Assembly: GCA_021399445.1 (NCBI GenBank)
Contig: JAJTUQ010000006.1
Location: forward strand, 3,720,001-3,784,000
DNA from: Xylogone sp. PMI_703
Lineage: Eukaryota; Ascomycota; Leotiomycetes
Direction: 5' to 3'
DNA: 64,000 bases
Shown: piece by piece, positions 10,734-23,086 of the stretch
Layout of the letters: each line of letters opens with the position of its first letter
Numbering within the stretch: position 1 is the stretch's first letter
Notes under the pieces: generated by a model
Seen by the model: the letters and a program-made list of their open reading frames with translations, nothing else
What the model was told of the DNA's origin: nothing
Databases searched by the model: none
Made by a program: the position numbers and the translations under genes

Positions 10734-11553
10734 AACTTGTGAGGTTTAAATGATTCGTAGCTACGGAGTGTAAGATAACTGAAGATTATATCTTCCTAGC
10801 ACTTGGGGGAAACCTTGACTTTATATCTTAGCACAGCAGTGTTTGAAGACTTAATCAAACAATAACTTACAAAATATGGATTAACAGTAACAGTAAGCGT
10901 GAGCAGCAGTTGTGAGCACTAATCAGTACCCATATGATCTTGTATTGTAAGTTTGAACAAGGTTTAACTCAGCAACTTCCTAACACTGCTACTAATTACA
11001 TGTTTTTTTACTATACTAGCAGTCTCCTAACCAGTGAAAGCGATTACAAATTATATTGTATAACTTAGAAATCAAGTTTTCTTAATCAAGCAGTGCAAAT
11101 GATTCCACATCTATACACGTTACTAACGTAAGGCATTTTGCTCAAAAGCGAAAGTACTCCGGAACATTTGTACAATCCTTATATTTGGCTTATTCTAACT
11201 GGTTGGAGATATTTTATAACCCGTACAGTGTATCATTGCTTAGGAAGACTGCATTTCACTCACATTCCCTACTAAGAAACAATAAGTCAGGAAAATGTGG
11301 AAAGGGTACAAGGGTAGCTGGACTAATACATAGTAGATATTTGGTCATTCTGGTTGTTGCAGGCCCAGATAAGCACCTACTTGTGGATTGCTGTCGGAAC
11401 GCACCTGACTTCTCAAGTTTGAAATACTTACACTTCCCCTCTGGATACATAAAAGGGGATTGCCCAGGAGACTCTCGAAAGGCACTTTTTGACAAAGGCA
11501 CTCCACTCAGTAATACTCCGTCTTTTGTTTAGTGAGGACTACACTTGTTAACA
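10734..11553. other. AT-rich spacer
   Basis: This holds the upstream regions of the tentative cysteine-rich gene (minus) and of the secreted protein at 11554 (plus). Short open frames near 11185-11532 on both strands have no recognisable domain. A stretch ATACATAAAAGG at about 11446-11457 could be a TATA element for the gene at 11554. Confidence 0.4.
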
Positions 11554-12105
11554 ATGTTGCCAATTCTATCAGTTTTTCTCATAATCTATGTTGCCGCTGC
11601 TGCTGCTTCGAATGAGTATCACTACATGTACGGGTCTGAGCGTATACGTACGAACGTTACACGGCCAGTTACGTTTGGTGGTGTTATAATCGGAACCACC
11701 GAATTGAACAAGACAGCAACCCCGGGTACGGCTCACGCTCTTTCAGCAGGCCACCACTTTCGCCATGAGGATTGGTATCTAACAGATGCTGATGGTGGTT
11801 CTTGGGAATACTTGCCGAACTTGCGGGCGGATAGATTAAGAGGCGGCGTTCAAAAGCGTCAGGCCAGTGCAGATTTCACTTTCACGGCAATGGGCACGAC
11901 TCTCCTCCACGAAACTTTACACTCGGTCGGAACCACGGCTTTTGCTTTCGCTTCCACAGAATCTGAGATTTCATGGCAATGGGTTACCGCCGTATCGGGC
12001 GAGGCCTTAGACCTGATTGACTCTGGTTCTGTTGTCGCTTCATCTACCGCCCTCGTAGGAGACTTGGTAGATATTTTTTTCAATGCCCTTGAAATATTCC
12101 TATAA
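11554..12105 (+). CDS. Secreted protein with an internal Kex2 site, unknown
   Basis: This is a single-exon gene of 183 residues starting at ATG 11554. Residues 1-19 form a signal peptide (MLPILSVFLIIYVAAAAAS). Residues 20-100 include two possible N-glycosylation sites (NVT, NKT). Lys101-Arg102 followed by Gln (VQKRQAS) is a typical Kex2 cleavage site. The following 81 residues contain no cysteine, are rich in Ala, Ser and Thr, and end in a hydrophobic helix (LVGDLVDIFFNALEIFL). The layout is signal, pro-region, Kex2 site, mature chain, which is common to fungal secreted effectors and some killer-type proteins; I recognise no family. It may be a lineage-specific secreted protein. Coding potential is supported by the uninterrupted frame, the signal peptide and the clean stop. 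Confidence 0.6.
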   Translation: MLPILSVFLIIYVAAAAASNEYHYMYGSERIRTNVTRPVTFGGVIIGTTELNKTATPGTAHALSAGHHFRHEDWYLTDADGGSWEYLPNLRADRLRGGVQKRQASADFTFTAMGTTLLHETLHSVGTTAFAFASTESEISWQWVTAVSGEALDLIDSGSVVASSTALVGDLVDIFFNALEIFL

Positions 12106-12924
12106 ATTATCATAGCCAGTGAGCGGAGGTATGGTGAGGTCGACAATCTATATTAAAAATGGCGAGCGTCCCGTTTATGGTTTTGCCTTGATGAGGGTTT
12201 TTTCTACTTTTTCCCTCGTTGTAACGCAAATGCGAAGGCTTATTGTATGATATCAGACACCAAGAGGGCCTTATTTCTAGAAATTTCAGACTGATCTAAA
12301 GTGATATACGTATTTTGACCTGTTTTAAGGATGAGTCATTTCTAACTTATCATAGTATTTCTTGACTACATTTATACGGTATTCGTTATAACTTATAGTT
12401 ATAATACGGGCAATTAAATCAATTCTGAGCTGAAGGCTATAATATTTATACAGTTAACCAAAAGATAGTAATAACACCGTGTTATATGTCCTTTCATATA
12501 AAGGGCATGGCCAGGTCCATAATCTCTTTTAATTACTTGGCCTAGACGATGAGCAATATAAACTACAACCTATAATAAAATACGCCTCAAAATATCGAGA
12601 GGTATATCAAGTGCGGCAATTGGCTTCATCTCTGAACTAGATCACTTTTTGTGGTTAGTCGGGGTTTTCACAGTCCGCAGACTTTGGGGTAAGGCCAATC
12701 AGTTCGCGGGCTGTACGCTTGTGGTGGAGCTGAAACACCACCACTGAAGCCACTGTCAATAGTGTACTGCATACGCTGGAAATCGCAAGTCACCAGCACA
12801 CATCGCCCACAACTGAATGCCAGCCGCAATTGTCCAGAAGGATGAAATACGCACCAGGATATACCGATATGATTTCGGTTCATCGGTGTCTCAGATTCTT
12901 GAATAGATAATACTGCTCCTGAAG
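12106..12924. other. Spacer upstream of the second HET gene
   Basis: It is AT-rich between about 12230 and 12640 and more balanced near the HET start. A 71-codon minus-strand frame at 12668-12883 has no family motif. I see nothing else. Confidence 0.4.
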
Positions 12925-15192
12925 ATGCTTTGTAGTGCCTGCAGAAACATTGACTTGGAGCAGGTACTAGAAGAAGACGGCCACCAGCTCCATGACAGCT
13001 ACAATGATCTAATCGCCTCTGCCGCTCAAGGATGTTTGCTTTGCAGCTTCTTCAAGGAGAAACTACCTCTGTATAAACGAGATCTCACACTGTGTAAAGT
13101 CCAGCGCGTCGACATTGATTCTGGAGAATGGCTCGGCGGGGCCGAAGAAGTTTATGAGCCACTCTCAAATATTTTCCCAGCGAAGAAGTTTAATAAGAAG
13201 CTTTCTTCCGCGCCAGTGATACTGCGAATGCACCAGGACGATATTCAGGACTCCGATGAGACTGGAATAAGACAAGTCCAGATTGCAATTCCGGATTTCC
13301 ATAGACACGATGATATGAGATTCGATCTCTGGCAAGAAATTGAGCTTTACGCTGGCGAAGGTTAGTGCTGAACGTATAGTTTCTTCATGATGAATATATC
13401 TGAGAAAAAAATAGACAGTCCGTCTGCATCCGTCATCAGAGGAAGACCAATTGAAGCAACATGCAGATCAGATAAAACTTTCGAGCTCGTCGCTTCATGG
13501 CTGAAAACTTGTCTTGATGACCATGAAACATGTGGAAACAATTCAAAGAAACGCCTACCGACCCGAGTTCTTGACCTGAAGCCCCAGGATCACACTTCAG
13601 ATCTCTCATTATATGAAACCAAAGGAAAGTCAGGAAACTGGGTGGCCTTAAGTCACTGCTGGGGAGCTGCCCAGATGGTGAAGACGACAACCAAAACACT
13701 AAAGTCTCATATTGACAGAATCAACTTTCAAGGTTTGCCAGCAAATTTTCAAGACGCTATTACTATTACTAGAAAATTGGGCTATCGCTATCTGTGGATC
13801 GATTCCTTGTGCATCATCCAAGACTCAGTTGATGATTGGAGTTTCGAAGCTGGTCAAATGCGCAATGTGTATCAGAATGCAGTCTTGACTATCATGGCAG
13901 AGGCATCTTCAGATGGCGGAGAAGGCATATTCTACACTGGTGATTCGAAAAGGAAAGACCATACTAAAGCAATTCGGGTCCCATATATCGGAGACGACAG
14001 TGATCAGTCGGCGTGTTTCTATGTTCGGGGCTGCTTGACTCCTGGGTTAGAGTCCCTCACACCTCTCCGTACTCGTGGATGGGTTTTACAAGAAGATCTA
14101 TTGTCGCCTCGGATTGTTAAATACTCAGCTGAGCAGTTGTTTTGGACCTGTCGCAGTCTGCGCTGCTGTGAAGCGGACCCAGAGACTGATCGCAGACTGG
14201 AGGACATCTTCGACCAAAGGCGACCAATTGAGGAGATCGCGTATACAGATCTTTCCAAATATGAGGAAGCGAAAGATTACCTAAACTGGTGGTATTCTGT
14301 AGTTGTTGATAACTTCACCCACCGGAAGCTGACGTTTGCTACTGATGCTCTTCCTGCTACGGGAGGTATCGCTCGCCAAGTTCAAGATAGCACTGATTTC
14401 ACTTACCTTGCAGGTCTATGGCTGGAGGATATCCAACGCGGTCTTCTATGGATATCATGTGGCCAGGGGAAACGTAGCGATAAATATGCCGCTCCATCGT
14501 GGAGTTGGGCATCCATGATTTGGAATCTTGGAGAGAGGGAATGGATCTATGACTATATTCACGTAGTCCCTGAGTGGGAGTATAACCTCACCGTTGTCAG
14601 TAACGACATACAAGAAGACCCCAATGATTCGTTTGGTAAGCCGCAGTCCGGTGGTCTAAGAGTGCGAGGATATTGGAAAGCTGTGGATGACTTTGCCGAC
14701 TGTCCTAGTCCATTCTTCGACAACCCGGAAGACAGGCGGTTGCTTTATCAGCGATCAGAATCGCTCGAATATAGAGACCGCTCAACTGAGCTACTACCTA
14801 AACAAATAGTATGTAGCCACGACACTGTAGCAGGAATCGAAGGAGCTGGCACAGATATCTTCGAAAAAGGCATCATTTACTTGATGGTGCTTAAGTCTGA
14901 TTTTCCTTTCCAGGGTGAAGAGGGAGGAGAAGGTGGAGAGGAAAATGATGATCCTGAGGAAGAAGATGGCGATGAGGACGAGGAAGAACCCGAAGAAGAA
15001 GTAGAAGACGGAAGTGAAGCGAACAGTGAGGAGGAGGACGGAGAAAGTGAAGAACATGAGGGCACTATCTATGCACTCATACTCGAACCAACGGGCTCGC
15101 CACGAACGTATACACGTATTGGGGTAGCACAGATCCCAGAAGATGATGGGATGGCCGAAGGATGGAAATCGAGTGAGCTGAAGATTATTTAA
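12925..15192 (+). CDS. HET-domain protein with acidic C-terminal tract
   Basis: Two exons, 12925-13360 and 13415-15192, are joined over a 54-base GTTAGT...TAG intron in phase 1, giving 737 residues. The N-terminus starts with CSACRNIDLEQ and a CLLCSFF motif, a cysteine-containing leader usual in this HET subgroup. The HET domain follows, with WVALSHCWG, then YLWIDSLCIIQDS, MRNVYQNAVLTIMAEASSDG and TRGWVLQEDLLSPR. The C-terminal part has AAPSWSWASM, also typical. From about residue 660 to 710 there is an almost uninterrupted Glu/Asp run. HET proteins of this subgroup act in heterokaryon incompatibility or as general death-inducing receptors; the partner is unknown. No NACHT or WD repeats are present. 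The acidic tail is unusual and may be unstructured. Confidence 0.88.
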
Positions 15193-15848
15193 GGTTATAA
15201 GTTGTTTGTTATCAAGACATTGCGTTTGCACTTTACTAGGACTGTGAGCGATTTAGGCAATAAATATATAGATTACGTTTCTCCCTCACTGTATATTCAC
15301 ACCTTTTTATTGTTAAAGTTTGAATTTACTTGCAAGCTTAACTGCTTATCCACATTTACATATCTCGGTCGGCTTGCTTTGCTTGAGCGTAGACTCCCGT
15401 TGTCAACCATCTCCGCGTATTATTTGCAAACTTGCCTCTTACCAGGTAAGATTCCGCCGGGTAACTACTGATAGTTCCAGGACGGGCAAAAACATGACTA
15501 TTAGCTTTAGGGCTGAGCTGCATTAGCGGAGGCCAGCGGCGAATTTTCAACAATGATAACAAGACCTTATTAATCTTCAATGTCTAGACGTGTAGTTTTT
15601 CAGTCACTCTGACGGCAGAACGGTAGAAAGCAGAGAGCGGGGAAGTGGGTGGGGGCGGTTTCTCTGCCTCTATATTAAAAGGCGCCCCGGTCCACATCCA
15701 CCGCTCACAGATCTCCGGTGGAATGAAATCGCACCCTCTCCTGCATCCAGCAGCTTACCACCATGCATACAGCCCTGAAGAGTCCTTTGTTTATCGCTTC
15801 ACTAATTGCCTGATGCCATTCAGGGCGTAGGTAGAGTAGTTACATCCG
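15193..15848. promoter_or_regulatory. Upstream region of the Zn2Cys6 regulator
   Basis: A G-rich run (GGGGAAGTGGGTGGGGGCGG at about 15639-15658) is followed by TATATTAAAAGG near 15670, a plausible TATA element. No gene is seen. Confidence 0.4.
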
Positions 15849-18437
15849 ATGACTCCACCATTGGCTGCCGAGGTTGCCCACAGCCGGACAGTCTCTACAG
15901 AAACAACACCCTCGGGGCGAGTCGTCCGGGCGTGCGCCCGATGTCGAAAGCAGAAACTGAAGGTAACTAGGCCCCAGGTCAATGGGCGAGGGTACGCGAT
16001 GATGGCTACTTGCAAGGCCAAGATGAATAATCTTTAATCCAGTGCGATCCGGTTCGACCGTGTGCCCTATGCCGGCGTTCGCACATGCGCTGTGAGCCAC
16101 AAGCTGATAACGTCTTCTCGAGAAATGGCCCCAAGAAGAGAAAGCGACAAGCTGATGGATCGTCTCGAAATAATAATATCAGCCAGAATCAGCAGCATGC
16201 ACCCTCGCCATCCGAAAACCGTCCACAAGGCCCTCCCCAATCCCATTCGCCGCCAGTACCAGTAGCTCACGACGTCCAGGCGTCTCAGGCAACCGTATCG
16301 CAGGGCAGCCCAGCCGAACGACAGCGTTTCGGTGCCAACAGCTCGGCCGTTGGGTTTGCTGCCCACATCTTCGGAAACTTGGCAGCAAATCACTCGAGTG
16401 ACATCTCGAGTATCCCAGGACATGCGGGCCGGTCCGCAAGAACCATGACCGGGAGTGGCCGTCCATGGTCCCTGGCTACCATGCGTCGGCCTCCTGTGGT
16501 GGTGCTGGAAGCGCTCCTGGATGCCTTCTTCGACCGGATGCATTGGTTTATTCTCATCTTTCATGAGTCATCATTTCGGCATGCTGCCGGGCATGCTCTC
16601 TCGAATACCGCGTGGCAGCGAGAGGAGCTCGGCACAGTCATGGCTTCTCTAGCAGCATCTGTCCTGGGTTTGATGTGTGTCGCCCGCGATCCATCCTGGA
16701 CAGGCCATGCATTGCTTGCAGAAGCCTCACTCGAAGCTTGTTCCCTGATCGATGCGTTGATCCAGGAGATCCGTTTCCATCTTCTTGATCTACTGGATGA
16801 CTGTCGCATCGAGACTGTGCAGGTATGCAGCTTACTAGGAGCTTATTACATGTATCACGCCTCGCCTGCCCTGGCGTGGAGTGTTTTAGGCATGGCTGTA
16901 CGCACGGCATATGCTCTTGCACTGCATTGTGACGATGATGGCCAAGGCTATGATCCGATAACTGTTCAAGTCCGCCGTCGAACCTGGAACCATATCACGG
17001 TGTCGGACACTTTCGCCGCCATGATTTATGGACGACCAGTATCCCTAGACGCTGCCTTCTCCCTCGTGCAGCCGCTCGGTGATTTAGATGACACGAGTCT
17101 TGGACCTACATTATCTGACCACGCGCTACTAGCTTCAGTGAATGATCTTTCTCCAGACGTTACCCAACTGACCTTTCACGTCCTGAAGTTTCGTCTCTAT
17201 GAGATCATCCGACAGGCATTGAATCGTTTCCGAGTCCTTCGTCTGCAGAATCCCATCTCCCCCGAAGATCTGATCTCTCTAGTACAAGCTGTGCAATATA
17301 TTCGCTCTTTGCTGGAGGTTTGGAGGGCAGCATTGCCTCCAATATTTCATTTCGAACCCGGTTCCGGAGAGCCTGCATTGGGAGATCTTGCCAACGTAAC
17401 TGATCTACCTCCCGCAGAACAAAAGATCCATCAACACCTATTATACCAAGTCCTGACGTTGCAAGTTACTTATGATGGTGCCGTTATTTTTGTCCATCGC
17501 CCTCTATTAGAATATCGCATAGCGGCCGGCTCACGGCAAGCCTTACCAAGTGAAGCGCTCCAAGTAGCCGCAGAGTCTCTTCATTTATCCGTCAACGCGG
17601 CTCTCCGTATGTCTCGGATTTCAGTCGTGGAGCTTGAGAAGCAATTTGCCATCTCTTTTGTGTTGATGAATTTCTTCACCGCGGGAGTCATTCTTTGCAT
17701 CCCGCCCACTACCTGGCCCCTGAGCTCCATCGCACATGAAGCGAAAGCTGGCACGTTGCGCATCATTCGAGCAAATCGGAATTTGAAACACGTCAGCCAA
17801 ATTGCTAGACATACAGAGCAACTCTTGACAAGGCTGTTAAAACTTAGTCTTCAGCTGGAAGTTGATAATGGGCTCCAACAGGATGACACCAACAGTGCTG
17901 AAGGTGGTAATCTGCCTCTAGGGATTACAGGATATTCCTTGCAGAGCTCAGGAAAACCTACTTTACTCGCTGACAATGAAGCACAAGCTAGATCTGCTCT
18001 TGGTATGGTGACCTCAAAAGGGACCAGCAACAAACAGATGCGACTTGGGACTCAGTCAGAGCAGTTGGCACCAGCATCGCCAGAACCGTTACCAGCAACT
18101 TCCGATCAATCTCAATTGCCACTGCAACATGGCTCGAGTATTGATGGAGACATTCACTTTGGTCGATCTTCGATAGATCCAATTCACAATGAGGCTTCCG
18201 GTTCCGACTTCAGGTGGCCTACTATAGAGGTTGACTCCCAACTAGACGAGACCTTCGGCACTTTTGGGCAGAGTAAGTCAAAGCCCAACCATTTCTCACT
18301 CACCTTCCTATATCCTTGCATATTTTGGTGCCCAAGCATGGAAAGTAGCTAATCCTACATGTTCTATTCTAGTGCTATTCAACCTAGTTCCTAACGACCC
18401 TTATAGTGCTTGGAGCTGGGGAAGTGGTGGGTTTTAA
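15849..18437 (+). CDS. Zn(II)2Cys6 transcription factor
   Basis: Three exons, 15849-15962, 16043-18272 and 18373-18437, give 802 residues. The DNA-binding cluster at about residues 29-55 spans the first intron: CARCRKQKLK then CDPVRPCALCRRSHMRC, spacing C2C6C5C2C6C. A basic linker (GPKKRKRQ) follows. The middle (about 150-560) is a fungal-specific transcription factor domain (PF04082 type), with the segment WSVLGMAVRTAYALALHCDD and the motif RRRTWNHI. The last exon is short; the final intron (GTAAGT...CTAG, 100 bases) replaces a run-on frame and ends the protein in SWGSGGF. Such factors bind CGG triplets as dimers and control nearby or distant metabolic genes. Its neighbour downstream is a convergent DHA2 exporter, but that exporter shares a promoter with a different regulator, so the target of this one is open. 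Confidence 0.88.
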
Positions 18438-18980
18438 GGAAGAGCACATTGATTCTGAATATGATTATCAAAGACTAGAGTGTATTTGGTTCTGCCGCCT
18501 GGGTTTTCCAATAGGGTAGCAGACACATATTAGAACTGATCTTATTGATATAAATATGGTTCCTAATTAGGGAACGATCACACAATGGACACTGAGGATC
18601 CAATGAAGATTTACGGTATATTATTCAATGTATAAGTAGACAAATCATTAATAGGAGCTTTGTGTTCAACTCAATTAATATTTTTAAGTTATAAGTCTAT
18701 TACATTAATCATTGTATTCCACAAGAGTGATGCTTCTCGGGTACTGCTATTAAACAACCAGACCATGATCTTTTAAAGAACCAGCATCATATCATGCAGC
18801 AGGGATACTGCAAAGTCTGTTATACTCATATGGAGATTGATTCGTGATCGAATAAATTGAAGAATATGGAGCACCCATGTGGTTATCAAACAGAACCAAA
18901 AATCAAACCCCAACCCACATGCTCCTTCTCAACAATCCACCACAGCTCGCCCCCCTCCCCCTCTTAACCATTCGACAACA
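18438..18980. other. AT-rich convergent spacer
   Basis: This lies between the 3' ends of the regulator (plus) and the DHA2 exporter (minus). It is strongly AT-rich between about 18530 and 18720. No gene is seen. Confidence 0.45.
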
Positions 18981-20921
18981 CTAGAGCCCAGGATATGGCT
19001 GCTTTGGAAAGAGTGGTTCTTTCTTCATCAAGAACGCTGAAAGAAGACATATGCCGCCGTAAACAATATTCAGAATGTATACCGGGCGTATTGCCTCGGT
19101 AATAGCACCCACAGCTTTTCTTGTTAAGTCTGGATTGAGGCTTTCCAATAGCGAGCTCTGCAAACCAGCCACAGCTTCGCGGATCTCCGTGTCTGAGAAC
19201 CCATGTCCACTAAGAGCCCGAGACATATTCTGAGCGGCAAGACTCTGAAATATCTGACCACTAACCAATAGAGCCAGGAGACTGCTGACAATCTGCCAAA
19301 AGTTTTGCAAAGTGATGCTGCGCTGAATATCCCCGGCCGGCCAGCCTTTCGAAGCGAGCTTGATTCCAGCTATGGCATATCCCGCTTGGGAACTCAAGCC
19401 ACTGCCAATTGCCAGCAAAACGCTATAGCCATAGACTTTGGCAGGATTAGTTTTTATCTGGACTGTATACATCAACCCACCACCGACCGTCATGAATATC
19501 GCCGATATCGCATAAAGGAACAAGCTAAATTGTCTTTAGTAAATGAAATAAGTGCCACAGACTTTTAGGCGAACATACTAGTAGTTGATCTTAGGGAGCA
19601 ACGTTCCGGATAGCAGGGTTGTTGTAACAAATACCAGAATAAATGGGAGTAAGCGTACTGCTGCCTTGATAGCAGAATCCCCTTTCACAAACTGAAAGTA
19701 TAGTGGAATGAAATAGAGTGGGACAAAGATATTAGCGATCGTGACCGCTGTTTGAATGTTTAAGAGTATAAGAGTACGGTTTTGGAGGATGCGTTGAGGT
19801 GAGAAAAGGCGTGTTTCAGCTGTGGTAAATCCATGGATTTTCTGCTGAATGACAGTAGCAGCAATAAGAATGCCGAAAAAAGCCCAGACTAAGAGGGTTC
19901 GGTAATCATTCCACGGCCAAATGTTGCCTCCATTTGTTAGTGCGAGAGAAATGGAAACCAAGGCGCTTGTGCTGAGAGTCCATCCCATCCAGTCAAACGA
20001 AGTGATGGTTTTCTTGGCACCCGCTCTAGCTGAACCGGATGGTTCGATGGAGGGAAGGTAGAAGATATAAATCGGTGCGCAGGCAGCTGCGACAACACTA
20101 GTAGATGACGATGAGTTAGATTGTCAAAACGAATTGGGTAACTCGAGCTCACAGATTTATATAGAAAGCCCACCGCCAAGTTGCGGAGCTTTGGGAGAAC
20201 GCGCCTCCAATAACAGGTCCGAGTATAGCTCCCACTCCCCATACAAGCCCAATGCCTGACATGTATTTTCCTCTCTCATGTTCGGAGGTGAGAGCTGTTA
20301 AGTAGTTGAGAGTCCTTAGGAAAGTTAGCTTGAAGTTGAAGACTCGCTGGCCGTTGCCACACATAGAACATGATTCCCTACCCGAGATATATTCCTGAAC
20401 CTCCGACTCCGGCAATCACCCTCCCAATAATAAGGGCATCCATTGTCGGTGCAGCTCCGCAAATCGCCGAGCCAATTTCGAACAACAAAACAGAGCCGAT
20501 AAAAACATATTTCAAGTTAAACGCAGTATAGAAGACGGCACTTGGGTAATGTTAACACAAACAAGAGATGCTAAGGGGGTGTCGATTGAAAGAACACTTA
20601 CACGGGGAAAATAGTGCAAACGGAGCCAAGCAAGAAGCCACTTCCGACCCAGGCCAGTCGGTCAACACTATCGAACTGCACGATGATCGTAGCCTGGACA
20701 TCTGCAGCAATTGTCATGTCTAGGCCATACATGCCGCAGCTGACATAGATTGAGAGACAGACGATAGCCCATATTGGTCCACGGACATTTCGAGCCGGGG
20801 CAGCAGCAATATGTCTCTCTGTTTCGGTAGATATGAGGGTGTCTCCTGTCTCTTTTGTATCATTGAGAGCTTTTTCTGCGTCTTCAATATAGTTAGGCTC
20901 TAGCGTCATTTGAGGAGACAT
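18981..20921 (-). CDS. DHA2-family MFS multidrug/toxin exporter
   Basis: Five exons are read: 20921-20602, 20540-20382, 20314-20153, 20097-19579 and 19524-18981, with introns of 54-67 bases, giving 567 residues. The length and hydrophobic pattern fit the 14-helix DHA2 family of proton-driven exporters. Motifs seen: the first helix after an ~50-residue polar N-terminus, LDMTIAADVQATI near helix 1, IIGRVIAGVGGSGIYLG (helix 4), GLVWGVGAILGPVIGGAF (motif C, antiporter signature), and SATWRWAFYINL. Relatives export fungal secondary metabolites, such as the trichothecene, aflatoxin-type and azaphilone pumps. It is divergent from the C2HC+Zn2Cys6 regulator with only 472 bases between, and two inverted CGG repeats lie in that gap, so joint control is likely. 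The true substrate is unknown. Confidence 0.9.
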
Positions 20922-21113
20922 TTTAGTAAGTGTTCGTATTTTTAGTATGGAGGTAATAACAACGAACGTGAAGGATGCGTAAAACAGCAGATTTCAACTT
21001 TATCTAAACGAGTTTCGGGATGATGCTTCTCATATATACTTCACCTCTCGGTCTTATCCCTATTACATACATACTCGTGGCTTCGTTGGCCCAAAACGGT
21101 ACAAACTGGCTTC

Positions 21114-21130
21114 TCGGCAACAATGGCCGA
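21114..21130. promoter_or_regulatory. Inverted CGG-N9-CCG site 1
   Basis: The sequence TCGGCAACAATGGCCGA is an inverted CGG repeat with a nine-base spacer. It matches the second site 90 bases away in 13 of 17 positions. Binding by the adjacent regulator is inferred. Confidence 0.5.
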
Positions 21131-21204
21131 AGCACGTAGCGGAACTACTCAAAGTAGACGACACTCTTGGGTCTCTGCCTTGGAGTGTACTGTGGTAGAC
21201 TCCC

Positions 21205-21221
21205 TCGGCGAAAGTGTCCGA
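21205..21221. promoter_or_regulatory. Inverted CGG-N9-CCG site 2
   Basis: The sequence TCGGCGAAAGTGTCCGA has the same half-sites and the same nine-base spacing as site 1. Flanking C and G extend the palindrome to CTCGG/CCGAG. Confidence 0.5.
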
Positions 21222-21393
21222 GACTAGTTCCAAAATGGCTAGCAATCAAAAGACCCAGATTCAGAGGTTGACGGTGATAAATGTAGAGCTAGACCCTGTG
21301 TTGCTTACAAGCGCATGGAATAACAGTAAATGAATTCCCAACAAAATCAGCAAGTCAACAAATACACACTGCTGTTTCACATCCACGCCGGAG

Positions 21394-22980
21394 ATGGCGA
21401 CAGATACGAGTCCGGAACCAAGCACTTTCAGATCTGTACGATTCTGCACTATCTGCGGAAAACCATTCACGAGCTGTACACTTCCCCCAATTCAGAAGTC
21501 TTTGCCCTTGCTAATTGTTTTGCGCGCTAACAAGCTCCAACCTTGAAGAGGCATCTTTCGTATTGCCGACGCAATCGCAGTCACCTAAAGTCGCGACCAC
21601 GATCGTGCCATCAATGCGCTCAGGCAAAATTGAAGTGTAGTTTTCAGCCTCGTTGCTCTCGTTGCGTTGCCAAGGACCTGGTTTGTGTTTACGAGCATTC
21701 ACCACACCCCGGACTCGATGTGGAGGCGTTGCTTAACGGGGTGGTTGATATTGAAGCACCGATGCAGAATGAGCATCGACCCGTGGCTTCAAATGAACTA
21801 CAATCCGAAGGCATAATGCTTGATTCACAAGACGTCTGGGTCCCCGCACAGGTCCAAGCATCCGAGCTTGGGGATGCCCTGATCGCGGAGTCTGATGTTT
21901 TCGACCTAATCTATAGTCCCAGCGCAGACATATTCGACTCGCTATATGTAGCTGCGGACAATGCACGTCCGACCAGCCGATCAGAAAGGTTCACCAGAGT
22001 AATCGCGTTTCTGCAGCCCCGGCGGATGTCTGATCCCCTTGCCCAACACAGCGCGAGGTTAGTGATGCAAGCCCTCCGTGCATTCCCCACACAGATGCTG
22101 TCACGAGAAAACTTCCCTCCTTTCATTCACCCGCTGTGGACTTCTCAGAATTTGCCGGAACCCTTGGCTGCCTGCATGAGGATTTCACAAATGTTTGTGT
22201 CTCGAACCCCAGACATTGAATCTTTTCTCTGGAGGACGATTGAAAATGAACAAAGGCGGTTTCTTGAAGAAGTAATGAGCCTTCGTACTTGTTTCGATTG
22301 TGTTATTGACAGCTATTGCTATTCCAGGTACAGAGATTTTCCGAACACGATCTTCTGGCGGCAATGCAGGCTCACCTGATTTTTATCATCATATGTCTCG
22401 TTGGCGAGTGTAAGAAATCAGCAGAGTGGAACCGGAATATGCTTGTCACCTGGGAAGTGCGTGTTTTTAATCGGCTATACTTCTTTCTTCGATTCTAATT
22501 GCAGAACCTAGACACTATGTTGGCGACTAGAAGAAGTACGGCACGAACCGATTTGTACTGTCGAGAAGTCGCAACCTAGTCAGACTTGGGAGGACTGGAT
22601 TTTTGCAGAATCTCGGAGACGGTCAGTTTCTAGACAGAAGTAGTCTGTATTAGCGCTAATATGAAATGGTTAGGACCGCTTGTGTGTGGTTCCTCATGAG
22701 TCGAATAGTTGGCGTTAAGAGTGGTAATCACTACTGCGTTATTGCTGATGATTTCCACCTACTCCCGTTACCATCACCCAAAGTCCGATGGGAAGCTAGA
22801 AATCAAGAGACATGGCACCGGGTGTCGGAAGTTTCACGTTTGGATATGTCCACGGTCGGGGACTTGATTGATGTGCACAGAACTACCGGAGATTCAAGCA
22901 ATAGGGAGCGACTTGACTATTGGAACGCAAGAGCAGATAACCTGGGGTTGCTTTTAAACATCGCCGTCGTCATTGCATGA
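21394..22980 (+). CDS. C2HC plus Zn(II)2Cys6 cluster-type transcription factor
   Basis: Five exons are read: 21394-21475, 21535-22271, 22328-22456, 22512-22621 and 22674-22980, giving 454 residues. The start is the ATG that keeps the first zinc finger in frame. An N-terminal finger, CTICGKPFTSSPTLKRHLSYC, spans intron 1 (Cys2-His-Cys type). A Zn2Cys6 cluster follows directly: CHQCAQAKLKC, then CSRCVAKDLVC. This two-finger layout, with the later motifs LEEVRHEPICTVEK and SQTWEDWIFAESRRR, is typical of pathway regulators beside fungal polyketide clusters. It shares a promoter with the DHA2 exporter, and a ketosynthase relic starts about 100 bases after its stop, so it probably once controlled a polyketide pathway. 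The frame is intact, so the protein could still be made. Confidence 0.88.
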
Positions 22981-23086
22981 AAATTACGAAAACTGTGCGA
23001 CGCATTAACAGAATTGCCGCACCAATACCAAAAAATGAATTCAGCAGTTTAAGGAGTAGTAGTGGAACAGACCACATAATTCTTTA

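Larger units (their letters stand above)
20922..21393. promoter_or_regulatory. Divergent promoter of exporter and regulator
   Basis: These 472 bases separate the two start codons. They contain two similar inverted repeats of the form TCGG-N9-CCGA, listed separately. Such sites are what a dimeric Zn2Cys6 protein would bind. Confidence 0.6.

Noticed and set aside
14794..15231. 145-codon minus-strand frame rich in Phe and Leu
   Set aside because: It is the reverse reading of the acidic tail of the HET protein.
16067..16564. 165-codon minus-strand frame
   Set aside because: It is antisense to the zinc-cluster regulator and carries no motif.
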